In this document: positions 11,995 through 23,958 of the stretch, in pieces
Numbering within the stretch: position 1 is the stretch's first letter
Layout of the letters: every line of letters starts with the position of its first letter
Source of the DNA: Neospora caninum Liverpool
Taxonomy: Eukaryota; Apicomplexa; Conoidasida; Eucoccidiorida; Sarcocystidae
Direction of reading: 5' to 3'
DNA length: 64,000 nt
NCBI RefSeq assembly: GCF_000208865.1
Contig: NC_018394.1
Coordinates: 1,509,635 to 1,573,634, forward strand
Position numbers and translations under genes: made by a program
The notes under the pieces: generated by a model
Databases searched by the model: none
What the model was told of the DNA's origin: nothing
What the model saw: the letters and a program-made list of their open reading frames with translations, nothing else

Positions 11995-14900
11995 CTAGCC
12001 GAGCCTGGTGGTCACCATGCCTGCAAAGAGACACTGTGCCTCCCGCTCTATGGCGTACAGCCGAGCAGGGAGAAAGGCGGCAGATGCTTCTTGCTTGTTT
12101 GAGCTTTCTTCTTCCCTAGCCGTCCCTCCGGCCTCTTCGTGGTCAACGGTCTCCACTGGCGCGTCTCTTCCCTCTTGGCCTGTTCTCTCCTTCCTGCGCT
12201 GCGTTTCGTCCACCGAACTGAGAGAAATGCGGCGAGGTCGCACGTCGAGCGACGCACAGAGACTCGCCAGACGGCTGCCGCGCTTCCACCCGCGTGTGTC
12301 TCGCTTGGGGCTTGAGGCCCTGTTCTTCGCCCTGCGTGGCGAGGTCTTCTGCATGGGCTCCGAATTCTCGCCGCCGCCTTTGTCGGCTGACGAGACGGAG
12401 TCTGTCTCTCCGGCGCGACTGGAAGAAGGGGGGAAGTCCCGGCCCCGCAGCACGGCGGCAGAGCGCGGCAAGTGCAACTCGCTTGGAGCTTCCATCGCGG
12501 AAGCAGGCTGAGCCGGCGACGCAGGAGAGGCGCTTTCGGACTGTATAGACATCGACTGGTAAGAAGCAGGGGGAGAGGAGACCGAAGACAGGCGCCGAAC
12601 GGCCTTCTTCATCTCCACAAGGGGGGGTTGCGAAACCCGTGGAGACTCCGTTTGGAAGATGTATTCGACGGCGAAAGGTTTTCCTGCGTCTGCGTCGCCC
12701 CACGCGTGCACACGCGAGTCCTCATCGTCCCGTGCGCGGTCCGCGCAGGCCCGGTTCGAGGCCTTCTGACAATCCTGCACATACGCGAGGACCGCGCGTT
12801 CTTCGTCCTTGTCGACTGGCACTTCAACATCTTCTCCAAACGCGTCGAGCTCGGCTGCAGCTGGGTCTCCGTCCGGCCCGTTTCTTCGGGTGCATGCGCC
12901 GACTGCCGACGCCCGGAGCGCTTCTCGCTCCACCACGTGGTGGTCCAGGACGCGGTTGGAGAGCCGAAGAGCGGCCTCTCCGAGAAGGCTCGGAGTGCTG
13001 CGGGGCAACCCTCTGACGAGCGACGCGCGTGGAAGATTTTCTGCGAAGCGGTCGAGTTTCTGCAACAGGGAGGCTGCGCGCGCCGCTGTTACCTCGCACC
13101 AGAGAAACGCACCGAAGAGAGACGGGGACGGCAAGAACGCGCACGGAGACGCGTCTCCACCTGTGTCGGGCGCAGGTTCGGTCCCGCGGGAGGCCCCCGC
13201 GAGCCCCGAAGAGGCGTCGCCCGAACTGGAAGCCGCTAAGGCGACTTGAAGAACTGCTTGGCGCTGCAGCTCCACGACTGAACTGCGAAGCGCCGGCAGC
13301 CCGCACGGCAAGCCGGTGCACGGAGAAGAGGTCGGCGACGGAAGCCCGCGGGGGGAATCGGGTGAGAGGAAATGGCGACAGCCAGCGAGACACGCGAGGT
13401 CTCGAGCAGCTGCCGTCGAAGCGCACCGTTCGGCCGACAGGCTTGAGGTGCCCACCGCGGCATCCAAAAGGGAACAGGCGCATGCAGTCGTCCAAGCCTC
13501 GACGGCGCCTGTCAGGAGACAACAGAGCAGCTGCTGAAGGAGATCGACCGCGCTGATGCTTTCCAGGTAGTGCAGCGCCATCTCGCCTTCGACCTGAAAA
13601 TGCCAGGGAAGAAGAATCGCATCCGCGTAAGAAGAGAAATGAAGGGGACGCACGCCCGTACGTTTTCAGCCCTTTCTGTCAGAACATTGCTCGACAGACC
13701 CGCGATTTCGTTTTTCTTGCCTCCAGACTGTTCCGACGGTTCCCTCGAAAACGGGGCACAGACTGTGGGGAACAGCACCCCACCATACAGCGAAGCACGC
13801 CCTGGATCCGCCCTTCTTCAGACCCGCGTCAGTGCCGTGTGTCCCCCTTTCCGGAAGAAGGTACCCCAACGGTATTTACCATCCTACGTCCTCGCTCAAC
13901 AAGCTATGCGTCCCAGTGGAAGAGACCGTTCAAGGCGAACGCACGACCGTTTTCGCAGTCGCAGGATGATTCCCATCAGGAACTCAGGTGCACACCATCC
14001 CGATGATCTGCAGCACGACGTACAAGTTAATGATATATATACATATATATACATATATATATGTAGCATCGCGGACAAATCCCTTCCTGTATCGGCACCT
14101 GGTGTGACGTATGCACGCACATACCCTGCGGTTTTCGGTGTACGATTTCAACTGCATGCAATCTGGGGTCTCCCGTAGGTCGCCTCCTAGCTTCGGTGTG
14201 TCACTCGTGTCCCTACCGTCCTATAAAAGACGACGAAAAATGCACTAAGCACACTTCTTCCAGAAGGGTCTCCCAGAGGGCGTTTGACACGACACACGTC
14301 GAAACGTTTTTCCGAGATCATCGTTGAGGTGCGACGACCTCGGCGGTCTTCCCCAAAGCCGGGCTCCACTGGAAAAGGACTCTACTGTTTCCACTTTGCT
14401 GCAGGGAACGGGAAGACGCACTGCTTACCACAGCATCGAAAAACCTCTGGTTGGGCGAGAGATTCTCTTTTCCGTGTCTGTCCTCGTCGCTCCACAGTCT
14501 CTCAGCACACCGTCGCCTGTCCCGTTCTTCTTTCCGCACTTCTTCCTTGTCCGGCCTTAGGCCGTGGCGAGCAGCAGCCTCTGCCGCAGCTGCGGCGGCG
14601 CCAGCCACTTCCTTGCCTGCGTCCTCTTCGCTGCAAACGTTCCGCGCTCGGCTTCTCGAGGCTCGTGTGCCGCGGGAACGGCCGCTCAGTGAGGAGAACC
14701 CCCCCGACTCGACTCCTGCCGCCAGGTCTTCTTCCTCACGGGGCCATGCAGAGAGGGAAGGGGAAAGACGCGCTGCTGCCTGTCTCGCCGCAGTCAAGGC
14801 CGCGCGGCGCACGCCCAAGAGAAGCTCCTGGCCGTCCAGCAGGGCCGGAATGTCGCAGCGAGGAAGAAGAAAAGGACCGAGCGCTCGCAGGCACCATTCA

Positions 14901-17900
14901 CTGAAGGACGGCGAGCGTTTCGACGCTGACGACGGACTGCTCAGATGAGAATCGTGCGCCAGCAGCGCGCCTCTCTGCAGTTCACTCCGGCCTGCCGCCC
15001 GAGCACTCTCGAAGGCGCCTCGACAGGCTCTGAGGTAATCGAAGACGCCATCCGAACCATCTCGTTTCTCTCCGTTTCGTCCGGTGCGCGTCAAGAGCTG
15101 GGCATCGAGGCGTGCTCGATGGAGGGACAGTGTGAGCTCTGTGACTGGCGGCATCCCGGGCATGATGACAGGCAACCCTCCAGTCCCCCGCGGGTTTCGC
15201 GATCGGCCTTCGCTTCCCAAGCGTCGTCTGCCTCGGGGAGTCCAGCTGAGAAACCTGTGGCTCTCGAACGGCCCCGTTCGCTTCGTTGACCTGATGGAAG
15301 AGGACGTGTCCCCGGAATTCGGGACACGTCCGCCGTCTTGCTGTTCTTGACTACCACGACTCACGCCACAGTTCTCCCCTCCCGAGCTCCTGCCTCGAAC
15401 GACAGGAACGCGCGCCGCCTCTGTCTCATCCACCCAGGCCACCACGCGCAGCTGCTGAATCGCGCAGTTAAGCTGCTGAAGGTGCTGAAGAAGGAGACAC
15501 CCCCGGAAATCTGGGAGCCCAACGGGCCCGTCAGGGGCCCAGGACGCCCCCGCCGCGACCGCCGTCGCGGCGGCGAACTTGGCTGCGCTCCCGGGAGAAG
15601 GGAAACGGGAGGCGAACGACGGAGAGGACAAGGCGGAGGAGTCGAAAAAGAAGGCAGATGGGGAAAGAAGCGCGCGGGTTGCAGCACGATCTGAAGACGA
15701 GGCAGAGACAGAGGAACTCGAGGCAGCTGACGGATGACCTCCGCCCTGCTTTCTCGTGAGTCGAGAAGAAACCACAGATCTGGCCAGGGAGGAGGGCGAA
15801 CACTGCCACCAGTGTGACTTGCCCTTGGAGGTTTCTGAGCTGTGTCTTGCGGAACCACCGTCATTCTGGTGTTTCCCTTCCCTCTCGCCGAAGTCCGCTT
15901 GTTCCTCGGGAGGCGTCCCCGTGAACCGTTGGTCTTTCTCGTTCGGCGCATGCACGGGCCTGTCTGTGGACTCCAGTGGCGGGGTTCTGTCCCCGCGAGC
16001 CGTCTCGCCTCCTCCAAAGGAGTGCAAAGGCGAAGGATGCGCGGCCGTCGAGAGACGGGGGAGAAGCCTGCGCGACTCCCAGGCCTCTCGGAGAGCGACG
16101 ACAAAGAGACTCCAGAAACGCTGGACGTGATGCAGCGAAGGGAGACCCGCGACTGCCAGCGCAAGCTCAGAGAGAAGACAGTTCGCAGGTGCGCCGCGGA
16201 CGAGAAGGGAAAACGCCAGGAAGGCGGCACTCGCGGAAGAACGCGAGGAAGCGTTCCGCGAAGCGCCATTCAGCTTCGGCACGGCTGCTGACCGAGAGGC
16301 ATCTGAGAGAGCGGCCTCGTCCCTGCGGTCGAGAGTAGCGAGAATGGCCAATTTCCGGGACTGTCGCAGCAAATGGGCTTTGTGCTCTTCCGGAGGCGAG
16401 GGTCGCAGCAGTTGTTCGACAGCACGCCGCATGCACATTTCTTCGTTGCCAGCGACCGCGTCTTGGCGTCTCTCGCCTATCTCCAACGCCCCGGAGGCGA
16501 TCTCGCCCCCGGCCCAAAATGGAGCTTCTCGGCCCCCTGGAGAGTCGGCTGTCTGGAAGGGCGAAGCGATGTCCCACGCGGACGACGCCAAAACGGTCTT
16601 AGCCGCCGCCGGCGTCCCGTGTCTCGCGTTCTCCCCTGTTTCTCTCGCACCACTCGCCCCCGACTCCCACGCCTCGACCTGTCCTCGAGGCGCTTCTTCT
16701 CCCCGTCCCGCGACTCCGACCGGCGCATTCTCACGCGAAACGGACCCACTTCTCCGCTCGCGTGAGCGACTGCTGCTCGGGCGCCTCTCAGGGAGAACAG
16801 CAGCCTGACCAGAACTCTGAGGCGGCGACCCCAGACCACCCGCTGAGACCGATGCGGCACCCTCAGCCAGAGACTGCCGGCAATTTTCTGGCGCAGAAGC
16901 CTGGGCCCGTAGGTCGCCACTCAAGCTGGTGGGCACGTTTCCTTCGTTCCACAGGGATCTGCGGCGTGCGCTCGGGGCATGCCGGTGTGTCTCTGTTCCT
17001 CCGGGTTCGCGGAAAGGTGAGTGCAAGTGCGAATCTGTCTCCTGTCCGTGCAGCGAGGCGTGGCCCGAGTCGGGGCGCAGCTTCGCAGCGAGCGCGTCGA
17101 CAGAAAGCAACTCCCTCTCTTGCTCCGCGACCGACCCTTCAACCAAAGAGGTGCCCAAAGTGGCTTCGCCCCCAGGCGCCTCCTGCGCACTTGTGGGTGA
17201 AACAGCACACGGAGGCTGACCGCCGGACTTGGCGCGCTGCGCAACCTCACGCTGGTTCGAGGCAGGCGGCGGTGAGAAAGTGTCATCGAGCAAGGGCCGT
17301 TCCCGGCGCCGCTGCCTCGGAATTGAGGAGCACCTTTCCTCCTCTTCGCCGGAAAACCTTCCACTCGCTTCTAGGGCCTGTCCGAAGAGACGGCTGAGGC
17401 CAAACAGCCTCGCTGTGAGAGGGAACGGAAGGGCGCCTGAGTGTCTCTGCGGGTCGAGCGCGCTGAGGAGCGACCGACTGAGGTCTGCTTTGGCTGCGGG
17501 CGACGCCACAGGGGCCGGTCGTGCGAACGGAAAGAGCTCGGCAGGATCGGAGGGTGGCGGAAGACGCGACAGAAGAGGCGCAAGGACGGCAAAGGACTCG
17601 AGGCGCGTCTTGAACTGGTGTTGATCGTACACCGCTTGCTTCCTCTGGAAAGCGTCCCTTCTTGCTTTCGCGTTGTCCGGGTCCTCTGGGCCGCGCAAGT
17701 GCCTATCACCGTCGGGCCCAGGCCACCGAGCGAACTCGGCGGGGCTCTCTGACCCATCTCGACGTACGTTCGCTTCCGGCATCCGCAGTGTCTCCTCACT
17801 TGGCGACGGGAAACAGGCAGCGCCACGGGTGACAGCGCGTCCATCCTGCAGCAGCACGCGGTGCATGCAGCGAAGACGCTTGAGAAGAGTTCGGTGAGCG

Positions 17901-20900
17901 GTGAGCCGAAGTGTGGAGGCGACCGGGGTCGCATCCGGAGCCTCCACCGGTCCCTGCCACGCGCTGAAGACTCCTGTGAAACAGCTGCGGCCTGAACTTC
18001 CTGTATTGCGGTAGGCGAGAAGAGGCAGAAAGGGCCAGGAGCGGCAGAAATGGAGAGAATCATAGGGGTCCGGTGCGGATACTGCAAGCAGAAGAAGGAG
18101 ATCCTTGCGGAGGCCTTCTCGAGTGCCGCCAGCTTGTGGGGAGAGAGCAGGGATGTCGGTAAAGCACTCCTCGCCCTCTCGGTCCCCCGTCTCGCTTGGT
18201 TCCCCTTCATTGGCGGTCAGCCACTCGTCTCCGTCCTGGGCCTGCTCTCGCCCGTCGCTGGAGTCATCGGAGTCTTCTGTCTCTCCGCTGGGGCCGAGAG
18301 CGAAACCGTCCCACTCCCTACTCTCCATGAGGTTCGCTGACTGCCAGGGCTCTTCGACTCCGCCCCCCCATATCGAGCAGTCGTCTCCGCCGTGTTCGGT
18401 CAACAGACCGCGACCCGTCCGCGGCTCTTCCGTCAGGCCGCGGTCTTCAGCTGCATCCTCTGTGAAGAAGCTGGGACGAGAAAGAGGCGCAGGGCGTATG
18501 GGAGGACTTGGAAGTTCCGCGACGAAGTAGGTGAAACGAAGAGACACGTACGTTTGCTCTTGAAGGGTACGCACCAGTGAAGCTTGCCGTTGGTGGTCCG
18601 AGGGGGAAAGGAGCGCCGGAGGAGTGCCGATGCCCAAAGTACACGCGAAATAGTTGAAAAAACCTACAAGAAGCCAGAAGCTCACACAAGCAACTAGGGA
18701 AAGGAGTGACAAACAGATATTCTGGGCAGAGCCTCAGTTTCCAGGATTACTTTTTGTGCGCGTTCCGCTTCAGCCGCAGCAATTAGAGAAAAACACACTC
18801 AATGTCGTACGTCAGCAAATTTGAAATCTCCACGCAGAGAGGAAACCTCGGCTGCGCAGAACTGTTTTCTGAAACACGCTGGTAGAAGGGGCTATTGGGA
18901 ACTGGGAGGTCTGGAAGAACTGCTATTCTGCAGGGTTTGCAGCATATTCTTGTTAGCCTTCCGTGGAGCAGAGTGGGAGGAAACACCGACCGGAGTCACT
19001 GACAGAACGCCTATTTACAACCCCCCTTCATCCGCGCGCGCGTGCGTCTTGCTGACGAACCTGTGAGGCCAACGTCTTGGTTCTCTCTCCTCACGACATT
19101 GAATGCGAAAAACTCGGATTGCGTGACATCTGCAGGAAGCAGCCGAGGTGCACTGATAGCTGTCCCTGTCACGGGAATTCCGCGTTTCCCCGATAGGGCA
19201 CGACTCTCCTGTTCTTCCCTCGCTCGTGAGCACTGTTCGTCTTTCTCGTTGCACGGGACACAGTCAGACCGCCACTGCTCTCCTGGGTTTCCATCGATTC
19301 CACTCAGATTCTCGCGGAGGGCTTTGCACGCGTTGCTTGAGGGCGAAACCTGGGCGGCCGACTGGACGGTCTCTTGCGTCGATGTTGGTGGCCAAGCGAC
19401 GTAAGACCCGAGAAACAATTCTTGATCCGCATCTACCACTGCGAAGACCGGGAGTCCCCGGGAAAGCAGCTGCTCTCCTCCGGCAGCGGAACGACAGCCC
19501 TCTTGACCAGCGCCGTTATACGAAGAGGCAAAGCCTGGACCCTGGCGTCCGACATCGCCGCCGCCGGGAAATCTCTTAGCTGTCCTGTCACCAGACAGTT
19601 TACGCAGGAGTCTTTTGTGCCGCGCTTCCAGGAGTTTGTGACTTCCCTGTTGCTGCAGTTCAACTACCGCGAGAGACAGGGCGTTCCGAAGCATTCCCGC
19701 ACTGGTTCGTGTGAGCGGCACGGACTCACATGGCGCACCCGCCGGTGCGCTATGAGACGGTGAAAAGGCTTCTCTTTCGTCGTTTCGCGCACGAGTTGAC
19801 TCCCCATACACCCTCACGGCCTCAATGGTCAAGTACTCGCCAACTGGGGTAATGTAGACACAGACACAAGCGCTGCTCGTCACAGGGATTGCATGGCGAA
19901 GTGCGTTGCGAGGCAGGCAGAAGCAAGTCAGACGTTCGCGAAGCCTCACCCACGAGAGCACAGAGACGCTGAGAAAGGTGACATGCTCAAGGAGCAGTTA
20001 GCTGCAGTGCAGAACGTGTAAGCACTACTTGCGACATGAAAGTGGTAGACCGCTGGGAGGCATGAGCATACGATATGTGAGGAATGCGGATTCCGAAGTA
20101 CGGAAGAGAAAACGAATGACATGAACTGATATCAAGTACTGAAAGAAGCCTGCAAAAGGACCGGTAGGTTGTTCATGATGCCCTAGGGTTGCGTTACCAG
20201 CGAAGTCGCTTTTTAGCAACTGTTTTCCGTCCACAGAACCGCACATAGGACCAACGCAAAGAACTTGCCCATTAGCGTGAAGGCAACGGAACCCATATCG
20301 ATTGGAAAAGAGTGAAATGCCAGGTCTTCTTCGTGGATCCCTGCACACTTTGTGTTCAGCAGTATGAGAAGGTGCGTGTGGCCTCTCCAAAATGCATCAT
20401 ATCTGCTGGGAGAGACTACAGTCAAGGCTTACCACCAAAGAGTCGGCGAATGGGTGTACAACGGCTAGGAAACGACACAGCACACTCACGGCGCACTTCA
20501 GCTGCCTGGGCCTGGCGTCTTGCTTCCCATCGTTTCCTGCTGTAGCCTTCACCTAACTCTGGTGCTTGCCCTCCTGGTGAATGCACTTCATTTTCGGTGC
20601 CTGGGAAGTGCCCAGTGAGAGACGAGGAGGACGCGTCACGCCGCTTCTGAAGGAACGTGGTCTCGTTGCAGTTACAGGCGGCGGAGTCGCTGAGATAGAA
20701 CCCATTTGCTGAAACGCGGCGCGTCGCAGTTGTTTCTCCAGGCGAACGTCCACCCGAGCCGTCTAACGTGTACGTACACCTCAATGCGAGGTGTTGTTCA
20801 ACACCAAAGGATCGTGGGAAAGCTGCTTTCTTCGCTGCTGGAGAGCCAAAGAGGCCACCAAGAAGGCTTGTGGCCTCGGTGCTGCCCTGAGTTCTAAGCT

Positions 20901-21825
20901 GAAGATGAAAAGGCGCAGGAACTAGTTGGGAGCAAATCAAGGGAGGCTGAGGTCGTACGCGGATGGGAAGCACGCCACGCGCACGCGAAGCCGACTCTCC
21001 GAGCGGCTCTCTACAGCTGCACGGCGCAAACTGAAGTGACCCTCCATCTCCGTCATTGCTTGCTTCATTTTGTGGAAAGGCAGCTTCATGACGACAGCTG
21101 CAGATGGCAGGAACTCTGAAGAACGGGTCACGGCATTGTGCTTCACGTGGAGGCAGGCTCAACTTGAGAAGTGCGTGAGCAAGAGACTGGACGAGAACCT
21201 CGAAACTTGTGGCTCTTGTGAAATCAGAGAAATCAATTTGCCTCGACAACAGAGAGAGTCCCCGGGCGGCTATGCAAAGCTGCTTCCGAACGTCGTGTTC
21301 CTGAGCCTTCCCTTTACACTCACTTGTCTTCCCTCCTGTGACGGCGGAAAGACAGGTCGTAGAAGACCCAACTGTCGCGCCGCGAGAAGATGGTTCCACT
21401 AACAAGGGTGTGCCTGCTGGTGAAGGGAGCGCGGACGAAGGAATTAAAGAGTCGCTTGTTCCTGTCCGATGTTTCCTCGTGAACGAACTCCATCTTCGTG
21501 AGAAAAGAGAAATTGGTGAGGGTAGGGGAGCAGAATCCAGCCGCACGGCGCGCGACGACGATGACTTGCTCTGACAGAGCGAAGCAGACGATCGGGTGGT
21601 CAACAACGAAGGCGCTGATGGAGGGATCGGGCGATGCCCGCAGCGTTTCGAGCCGAGGAATTTGATACTCCCCTTTTCCTTGTCTTCATCCCTAACGGCA
21701 GCATCATCCAACCTGGCGCGGCCGGTCTCACGAGACCCACTCACAGCTGGTGTAGGCCTGCTGCATTCTGTTTGTCCTCTACGGGCTGTCGGCGTCCGCT
21801 CTTGTGCTGATCGCATGCCCTCCAT
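11995..21825 (-). CDS. RAB3GAP1: Rab3 GTPase-activating protein catalytic subunit, greatly enlarged
   Basis: Cytosolic regulator of Rab GTPases. In animals it acts with RAB3GAP2 as a Rab3 GAP and Rab18 exchange factor. Exons: 21825-20433, 19843-19061, 18663-14429 and 13593-11995, phases 1, 1 and 0. The product is 2669 residues; the human protein has 981. Human-like blocks in order: IDFSDFTRATSFE (about 197; EITDFTTASEWE), RLFGVGEYLTI across junction 1 (RWYGLREFIVI), PVFAVVDADQELFLGSY, GLTGFFNYFACTLG across junction 2 (HLSGLLDIFKSKIG), YVSLRFTYF, DSLHFCRSWPFL, FWSLFVVALREAWESR, LPDFRGCLLLQHLQQLNC, QRFFDAVVEGEMALHYL across junction 3, and LPARLYAIEREAQCLFAGM at the end (human LPQRMYSVLTKEDFRLAGA). 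The Arg before FFDA lies in the segment that, from memory, holds the human catalytic Arg728. The inserts are Ser/Arg/Glu/Pro-rich and probably disordered. Confidence 0.92.
14032..14065. repeat. TA-rich microsatellite in Rab3GAP1 intron 3
   Basis: A run of TA dinucleotides interrupted by single C bases, nearly palindromic. It lies inside the 835-bp intron 13594-14428 and is probably variable between strains. Confidence 0.9.
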
Positions 21826-23958
21826 CAGAGATGATGGACGCAGCAGACTGAGAACTGTCTTACCGAGATTTCTCTCCGCAGGTTACAACATCCAGCGAGG
21901 GCCGCAGTTGCTCCACAATACCGACGCGCCAAGCCAGGATATAACAGAATACCCTCGTCGCCGATGAAGACCAACGTGACAGAGGAGAGAAGAGAGAGTG
22001 AACTGTATCCTCCAAATAGCCAAGGTACCAAATATGGTATTGGAGAAAGGAGGTTTGTATATAATACAACCTATAAAAGGCAATATAAAATGTGATACAA
22101 AGGATCGTTTTAATGTTTTTGTGGAGCGAAAACACTGGAAGCTGGAAAACGCAGAGCTTTAATTCTCACTCACGGGCCCGAAAGAAGAATACATGCGCGC
22201 TCGCTTGACAAGATGGTGGCCAGCGAGGCTTTGACGTGAAAAAACGGAGACTTTGGATCACATCATTAGTGCCCGCCGGAATTCCTGTCCGGTAAACGGC
22301 ATCGAAGGCGAAAAAAAGTCGCTCTAGGGCCATCACCCTGGAAAAGGATGTTGCCGGTAGTTGCTCCGTGAGATCCAGAGTTGTTATCGAGTAACGAGAC
22401 AGGGGGATGCACGTGAACGGTGTCTCCCCTGGCGATGGACAACAGATTGCATTGATCTTTTTCGAAACCCCTCCATACAGGGTCAAGAAAAAGGTGACTC
22501 AGGAAAGAAACTGAGCATGCTGGTTCCGTATTTTATTTGGCACGGCTTTCCAACAAAGATGCGAGTGCCAGGTAAAACATTCGCAAGATGCAGTCGCATG
22601 CAACTGCACATGCCCCGGGGTGAGGAACGACAGAATTGCAGGCCAACGGTTTTGACGATCCAGGGGGTGACATATGATGGAAATCGGTCGCTCTTCGGTC
22701 GCGCGAAAGCTATGGTTTTTGGTTGGGGGACCCAGTGGAGATTGTAATGTTGCACATCCGAGATGTTCTGTGATCAATGAGTCCTTTTTTAGCTCTGCAA
22801 GTTTGACTCACCAACAGTGTAGCCGTGTGTGTTAGCGACACATTGTCTCGTCGCGGAATAGGGCCCGGGTACCCCAAGAGCGCGTCGCTTGCTGAACGAT
22901 CGTTAAACCTTTTGCTCAGTTGCAACCTACTTCGACTTACCACGAGCATTGGTTTCTAACTTGAATACATGAACGTCCAGTTCCCACACCGTAATCCGTC
23001 TGCGTCTTCCCAGCCAGCAGCACTACATGCGCTAGTCTCATGTTCCAACGTGTGTCATGATTCTGTCCGCTACCGCGCTCTTGCTATATTTTGTGCAGCC
23101 GGTCAATTTACTTTTGACGCTGATACCGAGCAACCACTTCTGAAAATTCTGCCCATCCGGGGGGAAGGAACACCGTCTGTAAGTATCGTGCTCGGAAATT
23201 TAGACCTTGAGGATAGTGAGAAGGTCTTGTTTATAATTGAAGTAGACAGTAGATGTTTTAGCACCAAACAAAAAAAAACAGCACTCAATGTACAGCATCG
23301 CCATCAGATCGTTAAACGCTCACAGTACTATACGCTGTACACTGTCTATCAGCAACTTCTGTTGGTGGGGTGTACGAATTGTTGACAGGTGTAGATGTTG
23401 CATCCTGGCACTGCGACGGCTTTGTGCTTTCTGTTGCTTTGAAAGGGCCACATCAAGTGCCCTGAAGAACATACACCTGGAGACGAATACGCAGACAGCA
23501 GGGGGCCCGCCCAAACGCTTAGCACCTTTCGAACTCCCTGACTCACCGCCTTCTTCATGGTGCGGCAGCCAGTCCCTCTCATTACTCGTGAGTAAACTGT
23601 CGTCCTCCTGACAACGCTGAAGGAATCAGCGGCACCGGAAGTCCAGTGGCGCAAGAAAGCAGCTGACTGTACAAAGCCACATTTTATTTCATTTGCTGGA
23701 AGTTGCACTTCCCCCCACAGCGGGCTGGACGCCAGCCTGTTGCTGCAGAGGATCCGGAATAAACAATCGAAAAGTAAGTTTCGTTATCTTCTTGTGCCTC
23801 CCTTTTGCGGGATTACACGAAGACTGGCACAGTATCGCAGGCAAATACGCTCTGCCGCCCACAACCAAGCGATCTCTCCCGCCTGTGCCACACTCGCACA
23901 AGGCAGACAAAGTTGGGGATGCGTTCTCAGGGCAGACAGCCTCACAGTCGGCTCATCT
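21826..23958. other. Intergenic region upstream of Rab3GAP1, no gene seen
   Basis: About 2.1 kb between the Rab3GAP1 start and the stop of the next minus-strand gene. It would hold the Rab3GAP1 promoter and the neighbour's 3' UTR. The largest open frame (22361-22747, plus) has no recognisable feature. From here to about 36 kb the non-coding DNA looks less GC-rich than the first 20 kb. Confidence 0.55.

Noticed and set aside
14451..17397. Long plus-strand frames opposite Rab3GAP1 exon 3
   Set aside because: They are antisense shadows of a GC-rich exon whose minus-strand reading is supported by homology.
18664..18712. Hydrophobic N terminus of the long minus-strand frame starting at 18712, which looks like a signal peptide
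   Set aside because: It has no ATG (TTG at that point), and the Rab3GAP1 alignment across the junction shows that the exon begins at 18663, so these codons are intron.
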